This document shows positions 54,335-64,000 of a stretch of 64,000 nt of DNA, one piece after another. The stretch covers positions 992,001-1,056,000 of the forward strand of contig NC_010528.1 of the NCBI RefSeq assembly GCF_000069785.1, given 5' to 3'. The number at the start of each line of letters is the position of its first letter. Position 1 is the stretch's first letter. The position numbers and the translations under genes are program-made. The notes beneath the pieces are model-generated. The model was given only the letters and a program-made list of their open reading frames with translations, was not told the DNA's origin and searched no databases. The stretch is from Cupriavidus taiwanensis LMG 19424. Its GTDB lineage: Bacteria; Pseudomonadota; Gammaproteobacteria; Burkholderiales; Burkholderiaceae.

Positions 54335-55216
54335 ATGGTTGCCTTCCATCGACGTAACAAGCGCAACACCAGCGGCAACGTGACCCACCTGCGGCCGTTC
54401 CGCCACAACCAGCTGCGCGGCGCCGACGACGGCTTCGACGACGAAGCCACCGACGACCACGACATCGTCTACCAGCGCCCGCGCCGGCGCGGCATCTACC
54501 TGCTGCCCAACGCCTTCACCACCGCGGCGCTGTTCGCCGGCTTCTTCGCCATCGTGCAGGCGATGAACATGCGCTTCGACGCCGCCGCCATCGCCATCTT
54601 CGCGGCCATGGTGCTCGATGGCATGGACGGGCGCGTGGCGCGCATCACCAATACGCAAAGCGCGTTCGGCGAGCAATATGACTCGCTCTCGGACATGACC
54701 TCGTTCGGCGTCGCGCCGGCGCTGGTGATGTACGAATGGATCCTGCATGACCTGGGCAAGTGGGGCTGGATCGCCGCGTTCGTCTACTGCACCTGCGCGG
54801 CACTGCGGCTGGCGCGCTTCAACGCCAATATCGGCGTCATCGACAAGCGCTTCTTCCAGGGCCTGCCAAGCCCGGCAGCGGCGGCACTGGTGGCCGGCTT
54901 CGTCTGGCTGGTGATCGACAACAAGCTGCCGGTCAAGGAGCTGTGGATGCCGTGGGTGGCGTTCGGCATCACGCTGTACGCGGGGTTGTCGATGGTCTCC
55001 AACGCGCCGTTCTACAGCGGCAAGGCGCTCGACGTGCGCTATCGCGTGCCGTTCGGCATGATGGTGCTGGTCCTGGTGCTGTTCGTGGTGGTCTCGACCG
55101 ACCCGCCGGTGGCGCTGTTCGGGCTGTTCGTGGCCTACGCGATTTCCGGCTATGTGCTATGGGCCTGGCGGGCCATGCATGGCAAGCCGGCGATCGAGAA
55201 GAAGCTGCGGGAATAA
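54335..55216 (+). CDS. pssA: CDP-diacylglycerol-serine O-phosphatidyltransferase
   Basis: Makes phosphatidylserine from CDP-diacylglycerol and serine, the step before Psd. 293 residues with about eight membrane segments. The CDP-alcohol phosphotransferase signature DG-x2-AR-x8-G-x3-D-x3-D is complete in DGRVARITNTQSAFGEQYDSLSD (quoted parts: MDGRVARITNTQ, FGEQYDSLSD). The ATG at 54335 lies six bases after GGAGG; a GTG three bases earlier is too close. The 40 N-terminal residues are charged and variable. A 9-bp hairpin follows the stop. Confidence 0.95.
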   Translation: MVAFHRRNKRNTSGNVTHLRPFRHNQLRGADDGFDDEATDDHDIVYQRPRRRGIYLLPNAFTTAALFAGFFAIVQAMNMRFDAAAIAIFAAMVLDGMDGRVARITNTQSAFGEQYDSLSDMTSFGVAPALVMYEWILHDLGKWGWIAAFVYCTCAALRLARFNANIGVIDKRFFQGLPSPAAAALVAGFVWLVIDNKLPVKELWMPWVAFGITLYAGLSMVSNAPFYSGKALDVRYRVPFGMMVLVLVLFVVVSTDPPVALFGLFVAYAISGYVLWAWRAMHGKPAIEKKLRE

Positions 55217-55221
55217 ATGTC

Positions 55222-55243
55222 GGAAGGGCGCTCAGGCGCCCTT
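55222..55243 (+). terminator. Weak hairpin after pssA
   Basis: GAAGGGCGC-TCAG-GCGCCCTTC, a perfect 9-bp stem 6 nt after the pssA stop, without a T run. It may cause partial termination. Confidence 0.4.
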
Positions 55244-55334
55244 CATGCCTTGCGGAATTCACCATTGTTTTCATGCCGCGGCCAGCCAGTCGTGGCACTC
55301 TGCAGTGTTTTCCACTCACCGTCAGGAGGATGTC

Positions 55335-55838
55335 ATGGGCATGTTCGACTTCATCAAGGAAGCGGGAGAAAAGCTGTTCGGCACCGGCGAGGCCAAGGCG
55401 GCGCAGGCAGCGGCCGCGGCGGATGCATCGGCGGAGAAGGTCGACGCCGCCAATCGCGCCGCGGGCGACGCGATCGAGGCGTATATCAAGAAGATGGGGC
55501 TGGACGCCACCGGGCTGATGGTGCAGGTCGACGGCTCGCAAGGCCTCGTCACGGTGTTCGGCGTGGCGCCCGACCAGGCCACGCGCGAGAAGATCATCCT
55601 GTGCGCCGGCAATGTCGAGGGCGTGGACAAGGTCGAGGACAAGATGTCGGTCAACGTCGAGTCGGCCGAGTCGCAATGGCATACCGTGGTCAAGGGCGAC
55701 ACGCTGTGGGCGATCGCGCAGGCCGCCTACGGCAACGGCGCCGAGTACAACAAGATCTTCGAGGCCAACAAGCCGATGCTGAGCCACCCGGACAAGATCT
55801 ATCCGGGCCAGAAGCTGCGCATCCCGCCCAAGGGCTGA
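55335..55838 (+). CDS. lysM: BON and LysM domain protein (Kbp/YgaU-like potassium-binding protein)
   Basis: 167-residue soluble protein. The start MGMFDFIKEAGEKLFGTGEA closely recalls E. coli Kbp (YgaU), a cytoplasmic K+ sensor with the same order: N-terminal helix, a BON domain (about 45-105; LMVQVDGSQGLVTVFGVAPD) and a LysM domain (about 112-165; WHTVVKGDTLWAIAQAAYGN, YPGQKLRIP). No signal peptide. AGGAGGATGTC precedes the ATG. Database tools often call it peptidoglycan-binding protein LysM. It stands alone between pssA and the leucine leader. Confidence 0.88.
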   Translation: MGMFDFIKEAGEKLFGTGEAKAAQAAAAADASAEKVDAANRAAGDAIEAYIKKMGLDATGLMVQVDGSQGLVTVFGVAPDQATREKIILCAGNVEGVDKVEDKMSVNVESAESQWHTVVKGDTLWAIAQAAYGNGAEYNKIFEANKPMLSHPDKIYPGQKLRIPPKG

Positions 55839-55874
55839 AGCCGTCGCCGGCGGCGCGTGCGGCAAAACCCTGTG

Positions 55875-55903
55875 TTGCGCCTGCGCGCCAAGTCGGCTAT
55901 AGT
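55875..55903 (+). promoter_or_regulatory. Promoter of leuL-leuA
   Basis: TTGCGC (55875-55880), 17 bp, TATAGT (55898-55903). A start about 7 nt downstream falls at or next to the ATG of the leader peptide (55911). Confidence 0.65.
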
Positions 55904-55910
55904 CGCTGCC

Positions 55911-55991
55911 ATGATTTCGCGCCAAGTCCTAATCGCCCGCACCACCCTAGGTGGCCTACTAGGCCATCAGGTCGGGACGCGCGCGCGCTAA
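55911..55991 (+). CDS. leuL: Leucine leader peptide (leuA attenuator), apparently leaderless
   Basis: 26-codon ORF: MISRQVLIARTTLGGLLGHQ then VGTRAR. All four Leu codons are CTA, two of them adjacent, although CTA is very rare in this GC-rich genome; this is the mark of a leader peptide that measures charged leucine tRNA. No ribosome site precedes the ATG and the predicted transcript start is at the ATG, so it is probably read as a leaderless message. The stop codon lies in the first arm of a hairpin (55984-56014), and a strong terminator (56035-56071) follows before leuA. Too short for standard gene finders. Confidence 0.8.
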   Translation: MISRQVLIARTTLGGLLGHQVGTRAR

Positions 55992-56014
55992 GGACGGACT
56001 TACCCCTTAGCGCG
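55984..56014 (+). promoter_or_regulatory. Hairpin overlapping the leuL stop codon
   Basis: CGCGCTAAGG (55984-55993) pairs perfectly with CCTTAGCGCG (56005-56014); 11-nt loop. The TAA stop is inside the left arm, so a ribosome finishing leuL would cover it, whereas one stalled at the CTA codons would leave it free. It is the ribosome-sensitive element of the attenuator. Confidence 0.65.
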
Positions 56015-56034
56015 GAATCCGCAAGGAATTTTCC

Positions 56035-56071
56035 AACGCCCCGGCCTGCTCCATGCACGCCGGGGCGTTTT
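56035..56071 (+). terminator. leuA attenuator terminator
   Basis: AACGCCCCGGC (56035-56045) pairs perfectly with GCCGGGGCGTT (56059-56069), followed by TTTTG; 11-bp stem. It lies 44 nt after leuL and 95 nt before the leuA ATG. I could not identify the competing antiterminator with certainty. Confidence 0.75.
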
Positions 56072-56165
56072 GCATTCCACAGCCGTGGAGCGCGGAACAG
56101 GCGGTAAAGCCCCGGACGCAGCATGCCGGGGACAGCACACGATAAGCAATCAGGAGCTCCACACC

Positions 56166-57707
56166 ATGTCTGACAAACTCATCATTTTCGACACCACCTT
56201 GCGTGACGGCGAGCAGTCGCCCGGCGCCTCGATGACCCGCGAGGAAAAGATCCGCATCGCGCGCCAGCTGGAACGCCTGAAGGTCGACGTGATCGAGGCC
56301 GGTTTCGCGGCGAGCTCCAACGGCGACTTCGAGGCGATCCGCTCGATCGCGCAAGTGGTCAAGGATTCCACCATCTGCTCGCTGGCCCGCGCCAACGACA
56401 AGGACATCGCCCGCGCCGCCGAGGCGCTCAAGCCGGCCAACTCGTTCCGCATCCACACCTTCATCGCCACGTCCGCGCTGCACATGGAGAAGAAGCTGCG
56501 CATGACGCCGGACCAGGTGTACGAGCAGGCCCGCCTGGCGGTGCGCTTTGCGCGCCAGTTCACCGACGATATCGAGTTCTCGCCGGAAGACGGCAGCCGC
56601 TCGGACATGGACTTCCTGTGCCGCGTGCTCGAAGGCGTGATCGCCGAGGGCGCCACCACCATCAACCTGCCCGATACCGTCGGCTATGCCGTGCCGGAAG
56701 GCTATGCCGGGCTGATCCGCTCGGTGCGCGAGCGCATTCCCAACTCGGACAAGGCGGTATGGTCGGTGCACTGCCATAACGATCTCGGCATGGCGGTGGC
56801 CAATTCGCTGGCGGCGGTCAAGCTCGGCGGCGCGCGCCAGATCGAATGCACCATCAACGGCCTGGGCGAGCGCGCCGGCAACACCAGCCTCGAGGAAGTC
56901 GTGATGGCGGTGAAGACGCGCCGCGACTACTTCAACCTCGACGTCGGCGTCGATACCACGCAGATCGTGCCGGCTTCGAAGCTGGTGTCGCAGATCACCG
57001 GTTTCGTGGTGCAGCCGAACAAGGCCGTGGTTGGCGCCAACGCCTTCGCGCATGCCTCGGGCATCCACCAGGACGGCGTGCTCAAGGCGCGCGACACCTA
57101 CGAGATCATGCGCGCGGAGGACGTGGGCTGGACTGCCAACAAGATCGTGCTGGGCAAGCTGTCGGGCCGCAACGCCTTCAAGCAGCGCCTGCAGGAGCTG
57201 GGCATCGAGCTCGACAGCGAGAGCGAAGTCAACGCCGCCTTTGCCCGCTTCAAGGAGCTGGCCGACCAGAAGGCCGAGATCTTCGACGAAGACATCATGG
57301 CCATCGTCTCGAACGAGGCGCAGCATGACGCCAACGAACACTTCCGCTTTATCTCGCTGTCGCAGCGCTCCGAGACCGGCGAGCGTCCGCATGCGCGCGT
57401 GGTGTTCAGCATGGATGGCCAGGAGCAGAGCGGCGAGGGCGAGGGCAACGGCCCGGTCGACGCCACCCTGCATGCGATCGAATCCCGCGTGGCCAGCGGC
57501 GCCGAGATGGTGCTGTATTCGGTCAACGCCATCACCGGCGGCACCGAGGCGCAGGGCGAAGTGACCGTGCGCCTGTCCAAGGCGGGCCGCATCGTCAACG
57601 GCGTGGGTACCGACCCGGATATCGTCGCGGCCTCGGCCAAGGCCTACCTGGCCGCGCTCAACAAGCTGCACGACAAGGCCGTGCAGAAGATCAACCCGCA
57701 GATCTGA
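56166..57707 (+). CDS. leuA: 2-isopropylmalate synthase
   Basis: First committed step of leucine synthesis: condenses acetyl-CoA with 2-ketoisovalerate. 513 residues: N-terminal TIM barrel with [18 protein letters not shown] (metal-binding Asp), [34 protein letters not shown] (metal His pair HCHND) and [19 protein letters not shown]-terminal LeuA dimer/allosteric domain (about 395-505) for leucine feedback. The ATG at 56166 follows CAGGAGCTCCACACC. Controlled by the leader-peptide attenuator just upstream. A strong terminator follows. Confidence 0.97.
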   Translation: MSDKLIIFDTTLRDGEQSPGASMTREEKIRIARQLERLKVDVIEAGFAASSNGDFEAIRSIAQVVKDSTICSLARANDKDIARAAEALKPANSFRIHTFIATSALHMEKKLRMTPDQVYEQARLAVRFARQFTDDIEFSPEDGSRSDMDFLCRVLEGVIAEGATTINLPDTVGYAVPEGYAGLIRSVRERIPNSDKAVWSVHCHNDLGMAVANSLAAVKLGGARQIECTINGLGERAGNTSLEEVVMAVKTRRDYFNLDVGVDTTQIVPASKLVSQITGFVVQPNKAVVGANAFAHASGIHQDGVLKARDTYEIMRAEDVGWTANKIVLGKLSGRNAFKQRLQELGIELDSESEVNAAFARFKELADQKAEIFDEDIMAIVSNEAQHDANEHFRFISLSQRSETGERPHARVVFSMDGQEQSGEGEGNGPVDATLHAIESRVASGAEMVLYSVNAITGGTEAQGEVTVRLSKAGRIVNGVGTDPDIVAASAKAYLAALNKLHDKAVQKINPQI

Positions 57708-57762
57708 CCCCGACTCCTGCGCAGACGGCGGAAGGCCTACCCGGCCTGAACGTACGGACCAG

Positions 57763-57798
57763 GCCCGCCATTCCCGACCCGGGGATGGCGGGCTTTTT
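57763..57798 (+). terminator. Rho-independent terminator of leuA
   Basis: GCCCGCCAT-N13-ATGGCGGGC followed by TTTTT; 9-bp stem with a GC-rich loop. Confidence 0.88.
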
Positions 57799-57831
57799 CA
57801 TGGGCACGCAGCGGGGTACACCGCGTGCGCA

Positions 57832-58362
57832 TTAGAAAAAGCGGCGCTCGTCGGGGTCGTAGAGTGGATCGGGCGTGATCTGGGTCCGGCGCAGCACGCC
57901 GGCATCGTCGAAATAGAAGTGGAACAGCGACGGCCAGACGTCTTCGTGGAGGAAGCGGTAGGACCAGACCTCGTTGCGCATGCGCGGGTAGTAGCTGACG
58001 GGCAGCCGGGTCATGCCGAAGTGCTCGGCCACGTCGCGCTTGGTCCAGGTGTTGACCTGCGCCTTGTACAGCTCCGGCGTCGACAGCATGTTGCGGAACA
58101 CGGTCAGGTTGCCGTTGCGGTCGAAGTCGGCGCCGTAGGCATACTGGCCCATCGGCTGCTTCGAGTAGATCCAGCGCGTGGTGCCGTCGCGCAGCGGGAA
58201 CACATCGGTGGGCGGCCCGAACATGGCCTGCACCGCGGCTTGCGGCTGGCCCACCAGCCGGCTGCCTTCCTGCACCGGCATCAGCGTGGAGCAGGCGGAC
58301 AGCACCGCGACGCCCAGCGCCAGCACGACGCGGCGCGCACCCTTGGCGATGATGGAATGCAT
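57832..58362 (-). CDS. Conserved lipoprotein, SmpA/OmlA (BamE)-like
   Basis: 176 residues with a lipoprotein signal (VVLALGVAVLSAC lipobox, Cys at about 24). The region SRLVGQPQAAVQAMFGPPTD, VFPLRDGTTRWIYSKQPMGQ resembles the SmpA/OmlA fold, where a short helix precedes a GxP motif, then YAYGADFDRNGNLTVFRN. The C-terminal half (VSYYPRMRNEVWSYRFLHED) is not part of BamE. Function unknown. Converges on the leuA terminator and is divergent from the binding-protein gene at 58566. Confidence 0.8.
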   Translation of the reverse strand: MHSIIAKGARRVVLALGVAVLSACSTLMPVQEGSRLVGQPQAAVQAMFGPPTDVFPLRDGTTRWIYSKQPMGQYAYGADFDRNGNLTVFRNMLSTPELYKAQVNTWTKRDVAEHFGMTRLPVSYYPRMRNEVWSYRFLHEDVWPSLFHFYFDDAGVLRRTQITPDPLYDPDERRFF

Positions 58363-58513
58363 GGCTGGACCTCGATCGATGTATGGGGTGTGGATACCGC
58401 CAGTGTAGTGCGGCAGGCAGGGTGTGCGCCAGACGCTGCTTTTGCGCGGATTTGCGGATAACCGGTGCGGATCTCCGTAAAACCGGCGGGGACGGGCCGG
58501 GCCCCGCGGGTAT

Positions 58514-58542
58514 TTGCCCGTAACGGGGCGCTGCCGTACTAT
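58514..58542 (+). promoter_or_regulatory. Promoter of the periplasmic binding protein gene
   Basis: TTGCCC (58514-58519), 17 bp, TACTAT (58537-58542), 24 bp before the ATG at 58566, with AGGAG as ribosome site. Confidence 0.6.
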
Positions 58543-58565
58543 CCAGCGCTTTCCAGGAGAGACGA

Positions 58566-59822
58566 ATGACGGTTGTGGCGCGGTGGCGGGGATGGCTGGG
58601 CGGGTTGTTGCTGGCGGCGGCGGCGGGTGCCTCGGCGCAGGAGCCGATCCGGCTGGGCATGATCGACGGCCTGTCCGGCCCGTTCGCCAATGCCGGCGAA
58701 GCGGTGGCGCGCAACCTGCGGCTGGCGATCGAGCGCATCAATGCGCGCGGCGGCGTCAAAACGGCCGAAGGTGCGCGGCCGCTGGAGCTGGTCACCTTCG
58801 ACAGCAAGGGCAATGTCGATGAAAGCCTGATCCAGTTGCGCGCGCTGACCGACAAGCGCATTCCCTTTGTCTTGCAGGGCAACAGCTCGGCGGTGGCGGG
58901 AGCGCTGGTATCGGCCATCAATCGCCATAACGCCCGCCAGCCGGACGCGCGCGTGCTGTTCCTGAACTATTCGGCGGTCGATCCCAGCCTGACCAACGAG
59001 AACTGCAGCTTCTGGCATTTCCGCTTCGATGCCAGCGCCGACATGCGCATGCAGGCGCTGACCGAGGTGATCCGCCAGGACCAGGCGGTGCGCCGCGTGT
59101 ACCTGATCGACCAGGACTACAGCTTCGGCCACCAGGTGTCGCGCTCGGCGCGGGAGATGCTGGCGGCACGCCGGCCGGATATCCAGATCGTCGGCGACGA
59201 GTTCCACCCGATCGGCAAGATCAAGGATTTCGCGCCGTATATCGCCAAGATCAAGGCCAGCGGCGCGGACGCCGTCATTACCGGCAACTGGGGCAACGAC
59301 CTGACGCTGATGGTCAAGGCCGCGCGTGAGGGCGGGCTGCGGGCCAAGTTCTATACCTTCTACGGCAATGGCCTGGGCGCGCCCGCCGCCATGGGCGATG
59401 CCGGGGTGGGGCGCGTGCTGGCCGTGGCCGAGTGGCATCCCAACGTGGGCGGCGCGGCGTCCGACGCGTTCTACCAGGAATTCCGCGCGCGCTATCCCGA
59501 GCCGAAGGACGACTACGTCCACCTGCGCATGCAGATGATGGTCGAGATGCTGGCGCGCGCGATCACGCAGGCCGGGTCGACCGATGCAGTGAAGGTGGCG
59601 CGCGCCCTCGAGCACATGCGCTACGTCAATGACTTCCACGAGGCCACCGTGCGGGCCGACGACCACCAGGTGCTGCAGCCGCTGTATGTGTCGGTGATGG
59701 AGCGCCAGGGCGGCGCGGTGCGCTTCGACAACGAGGGCTCGGGCTATGGCTTCCGCACCGTGCGCAAGCTCAAGGCAGCGCAGACCACGCTGCCCACCAC
59801 CTGCCGGATGGAGCGTCCGTGA
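58566..59822 (+). CDS. Periplasmic substrate-binding protein, branched-chain amino acid (LivJ) type
   Basis: 418-residue periplasmic binding protein of the type I fold (Peripla_BP_6). Signal peptide with cleavage near AAGASAQE, then IRLGMIDGLSGPFANAGEAV, VTFDSKGNVDESLIQLRALT, FVLQGNSSAVAGALVSAI, YLIDQDYSFGHQVSRSAREM and ADAVITGNWGNDLTLMVKAA. No transporter components lie next to it, so it is an orphan binding protein; homologues occur singly in many Burkholderiales. The ligand is not certain: amides, urea or amino acids are all possible. Confidence 0.88.
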   Translation: MTVVARWRGWLGGLLLAAAAGASAQEPIRLGMIDGLSGPFANAGEAVARNLRLAIERINARGGVKTAEGARPLELVTFDSKGNVDESLIQLRALTDKRIPFVLQGNSSAVAGALVSAINRHNARQPDARVLFLNYSAVDPSLTNENCSFWHFRFDASADMRMQALTEVIRQDQAVRRVYLIDQDYSFGHQVSRSAREMLAARRPDIQIVGDEFHPIGKIKDFAPYIAKIKASGADAVITGNWGNDLTLMVKAAREGGLRAKFYTFYGNGLGAPAAMGDAGVGRVLAVAEWHPNVGGAASDAFYQEFRARYPEPKDDYVHLRMQMMVEMLARAITQAGSTDAVKVARALEHMRYVNDFHEATVRADDHQVLQPLYVSVMERQGGAVRFDNEGSGYGFRTVRKLKAAQTTLPTTCRMERP

Positions 59823-59861
59823 GCGGCGGGGCGCCGGGTACTCCTGCGCCGGCTTTTCGGC

Positions 59862-59867
59862 TATAAT
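59862..59867 (+). promoter_or_regulatory. -10 element of rpsO
   Basis: TATAAT at 59862-59867; the -35 region (TACTCC at 17 bp) is poor. A start near 59874 gives a leader of about 109 nt, which could hold an S15 autoregulatory site and contains a 15-codon Arg-rich micro-ORF (59923-59970). Confidence 0.5.
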
Positions 59868-59982
59868 CCGCGGCTGTCGTTACCTGGCCCCCGGTCCGGT
59901 GGCGGCAGCAGCCAGTCATTACATGGCACGACGCATGCGGCGCATCCCGCGCTGTGGCGTTCGCAAGTGAAAGGAAATCATC

Positions 59983-60252
59983 ATGGCAGTCGCCGATATC
60001 AACAAGTCCGAAGTCATCAAGCAGTTCGCACGTGGCGCCAACGACACTGGCAGCCCGGAAGTGCAAGTGGCCCTGCTGACCACCCGCATCAACGAACTGA
60101 CCCCGCACTTCAAGGCCAACATGAAGGACCACCACAGCCGCCGCGGCCTGCTGCGCATGGTGAGCCGCCGTCGCCGCCTGCTGGACTACCTCAAGTCCAA
60201 CGATGCCGACCGTTACCGCGCCCTGATCGAAAAGCTGGGTCTGCGCAAGTAA
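59983..60252 (+). CDS. rpsO: 30S ribosomal protein S15
   Basis: Primary 16S rRNA-binding protein of the small-subunit platform. 89 residues, the standard length, with [40 protein letters not shown] (rRNA-contact His/Ser/Arg) and [24 protein letters not shown] precedes the ATG. rpsO-pnp order is the usual one; a terminator-like hairpin separates the two and pnp has a long leader. Confidence 0.98.
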   Translation: MAVADINKSEVIKQFARGANDTGSPEVQVALLTTRINELTPHFKANMKDHHSRRGLLRMVSRRRRLLDYLKSNDADRYRALIEKLGLRK

Positions 60253-60309
60253 GGTTGCGTCCGATGGCAGCGCGATTCCAGGGTGTGCACGGTTTCGCGT
60301 GAGGCCTCG

Positions 60310-60342
60310 ATGCCTGCTTCAGCACTGCTGGGCAGGCATTTT
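60310..60342 (+). terminator. Terminator downstream of rpsO
   Basis: ATGCCTGC-N14-GCAGGCAT then TTTTGC; 8-bp stem with a loop that can pair inside as CAG/CTG. Read-through into pnp is likely to be partial. Confidence 0.65.
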
Positions 60343-60521
60343 GCATTTCTGGCGGGGCGAATCCGCTGCGCCCGGGTGCAGGCTGTTAAATGGAGTGATT
60401 TTAGCTTCACGCCGTCCGGCCATGTCCATGGCGCGGGCGCCGTTGCGGCAAGCTGCGCAACGGAGTAAGTTGTTCTTTTTATCCAACATCCCGGATCGGG
60501 CAAGGAAACAGGGCTTTGTGT

Positions 60522-60564
60522 CATTCCAGCACGGCATCGGCAAGGCTGGTGCCGCGCTGGAATG
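60522..60564 (+). promoter_or_regulatory. pnp leader hairpin, candidate RNase III site
   Basis: CATTCCAGC-A-CGGCA, a 13-nt loop, TGCCG-C-GCTGGAATG: 9 plus 5 perfect pairs around one mismatch, 130 nt before the pnp start codon. In E. coli the pnp leader has a long stem cleaved by RNase III, which starts PNPase autoregulation; this stem has the right position and shape. Confidence 0.55.
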
Positions 60565-60693
60565 GCATAGCACTTCCCTGCGACCGCGACCGGCAACCCG
60601 GCAGTTTGCCTGCGGCTGAGAACGCAGGCGTCGCCGGCCGCGCGCGTGTCATTGCGTAGATCGCGCGGCCAGTACGCAAGTCAAGGAATGCAC

Positions 60694-62865
<2,172 letters not shown>

Positions 62866-62919
62866 TCTCACGGGCAGTTCTGCCCGCCGGCGCCTCCGGA
62901 TGGCGGCGCCACCAGAAAG

Positions 62920-62947
62920 CGGCTGGACCATGTCCAGCCGTTTTTTT
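62920..62947 (+). terminator. Rho-independent terminator of pnp
   Basis: CGGCTGGAC-CAT-GTCCAGCCG followed by seven T; 9-bp perfect stem. Confidence 0.93.
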
Positions 62948-63017
62948 GTTTACACTGCCGGCAACCCTATCGAGCGCAAGCTCACACCGACCCGACAGAA
63001 GACAAGGAGCAGCAAGC

Positions 63018-64000
63018 ATGCAAGCCATCGAGATCCGCGAATACGGCGCCCCCGAGGTCCTCCAGCTGACCGAGCGTCCCGATCCCGTGCCGGGCGCGGG
63101 CGAAGTCCTGATCCGCGTGGCTGCCGCCGGCGTCAACCGTCCCGACGTGTTCCAGCGTACCGGCAACTACCCCGTGCCGCCGGGCGCATCCGACCTGCCC
63201 GGCCTGGAAGTGGCCGGCGTGGTGGTGGGCGGCGACCTCGGCCACGCCGACAATCGCTTCGGCCTCAAGGTGGGTGACCGCGTCTGTGCGCTGGTGCAGG
63301 GCGGCGGCTATGCGCAGCTGTGCACCGCGCCGCTGGCGCAGGTCCTGCCCGCGCCGCAAGGCCTTAGCGATATCGAGGCCGCGGCGCTGCCGGAGACGTT
63401 CTTCACCGTGTGGAGCAATGTGTTCGACCGCGGCTATCTGGGCCAGGGCCCGCGCGGCAAGGAGGAAACCCTGCTGATCCAGGGCGGCTCCAGCGGCATT
63501 GGCACCACTGCGATCCAGGTCGCCAAGGCGCTGGGCTTCAAGGTGTTCGTCACCGCCGGCACCGACGAAAAGTGCAAGGCCTGCGAAGACCTCGGCGCCG
63601 ATCGCGCGATCAACTACAAGACCCAGGACTTCGTCGCCGAAGTGGCCGCGTTGACCGGCGGCAAGGGCGTCGACGTGATCCTCGACATGGTCGCCGGCCC
63701 GTACCTGGCGCGCGAGCTCAAGTGCATCGCCGATGACGGCCGCATCGTCATCATCGCGCTGCTGGGCGGCGCCAAGGCGGAGATTCCGCTGGGCGACATC
63801 CTGCGCCGGCGCATCACGGTGACCGGCTCCACGCTGCGCCCGCGCCCGGCATCGTTCAAGGGCAAGATTGCCGCGGCGCTGCATGAGCAGGTGTGGCCGC
63901 TGCTGGCGGCAGGCAAGATCAAGCCGGTGATCCACAAGGTGTTCCCGGCCGCGCAGGCCGCCGACGCGCACCGCCTGATGGAGTCCAGCGAGCACATCGG
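63018..64000 (+). CDS. NAD(P)H-quinone oxidoreductase (PIG3-type, MDR family), 3' end cut
   Basis: Zinc-free medium-chain reductase acting on quinones. The frame is open from the ATG at 63018 (MQAIEIREYGAPEVLQL; AAGGAGCAGCAAGC upstream) to the right edge; about 327 residues are visible, close to the full length of about 330. Motifs: VAAAGVNRPDVFQRTGNYP, the TIGR02824-type AALPETFFTVWSNVFDRGYL, the nucleotide-binding LIQGGSSGIGTTAIQVAKAL, DVILDMVAGPYLARELKCIA and TGSTLRPRP. No zinc ligands. Separated from pnp by a strong terminator. In Cupriavidus chromosomes tpiA and the nuo operon usually follow. Confidence 0.94.
   Translation, partial: MQAIEIREYGAPEVLQLTERPDPVPGAGEVLIRVAAAGVNRPDVFQRTGNYPVPPGASDLPGLEVAGVVVGGDLGHADNRFGLKVGDRVCALVQGGGYAQLCTAPLAQVLPAPQGLSDIEAAALPETFFTVWSNVFDRGYLGQGPRGKEETLLIQGGSSGIGTTAIQVAKALGFKVFVTAGTDEKCKACEDLGADRAINYKTQDFVAEVAALTGGKGVDVILDMVAGPYLARELKCIADDGRIVIIALLGGAKAEIPLGDILRRRITVTGSTLRPRPASFKGKIAAALHEQVWPLLAAGKIKPVIHKVFPAAQAADAHRLMESSEHI

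Larger units (their letters stand above)
60253..60693. other. rpsO-pnp intergenic region
   Basis: 441 bp without a confident gene. It holds the rpsO terminator (60310-60342), a possible weak pnp promoter (TTGCGG at 60443, 17 bp, TAAGTT at 60466), the strong hairpin at 60522-60564 and the pnp ribosome site. I see no protein of credible composition on either strand. Confidence 0.6.

Overview
The window is ordinary chromosomal DNA of a high-GC betaproteobacterium, very probably Cupriavidus (Burkholderiales). The grounds are the GC-rich codon use, Cupriavidus/Ralstonia-like protein sequences and the block ilvI-ilvH-ilvC-psd-pssA-leuA-rpsO-pnp-qor, which recalls chromosome 1 of Cupriavidus necator. 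The species cannot be fixed by reading alone. No insertion sequence, prophage, CRISPR array, rRNA or obvious island was seen. About 53 protein genes, one tRNA, one riboswitch and one leader-peptide attenuator can be supported.

Layout. 1-8 kb: high-affinity potassium uptake, kdpA (5' end cut off by the window edge), kdpB, kdpC, kdpD, kdpE, then a TorF-type outer-membrane protein. 9-17 kb: tRNA-Thr(CGT), fbp, pepN, a DUF4136 lipoprotein, the malic enzyme-phosphotransacetylase fusion maeB and a small Cys-rich protein. 17-24 kb: a porin and the first purine-degradation block: uraD, puuE, an NCS2 permease and a GntR repressor gene on the minus strand, divergent from uraH and puuD. 24-27 kb: a GDT1/UPF0016 membrane protein behind a yybP-ykoY (Mn2+) riboswitch, and a fatty acid desaturase. 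27-35 kb: the second purine block, guaD, a probable adenine deaminase, xdhC, xdhB and xdhA on the minus strand, with a divergent LysR-type regulator. The two blocks together take guanine and adenine to (hypo)xanthine, urate, 5-hydroxyisourate, OHCU and allantoin, then open the allantoin ring.

35-42 kb: an orphan tungstate/molybdate-type binding protein with a divergent ModE-like one-component regulator, a DUF4126 protein, an orphan FtsX-type permease, a truncated globin and a DUF924 protein. 42-50 kb (mostly minus strand): a TetR-LOG pair, then a metallophosphoesterase (PlcP-like), a GT4 glycosyltransferase (Agt-like) and diacylglycerol kinase behind four 7-bp direct repeats with an 11-bp period that look like a Pho box. 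Then come a lipase-like hydrolase with an RDD protein, and an ECF sigma factor with DUF3619 and DUF3106 proteins. 50-64 kb: branched-chain amino acid synthesis (ilvI, ilvH, ilvC, leuA), phosphatidylethanolamine synthesis (psd, pssA), a Kbp/LysM protein, a leucine leader peptide with terminator before leuA, a lipoprotein, a periplasmic binding protein, rpsO, pnp with a strong leader hairpin, and a quinone oxidoreductase cut by the right edge.

The most interesting item is the candidate PhoB-controlled membrane-lipid remodelling operon at 43.4-46.1 kb. Next are the operator array of the purine repressor (including a perfect site inside uraH), the near-leaderless leuL attenuator, the Mn2+ riboswitch, and the unstudied sigma/DUF3619/DUF3106 module.
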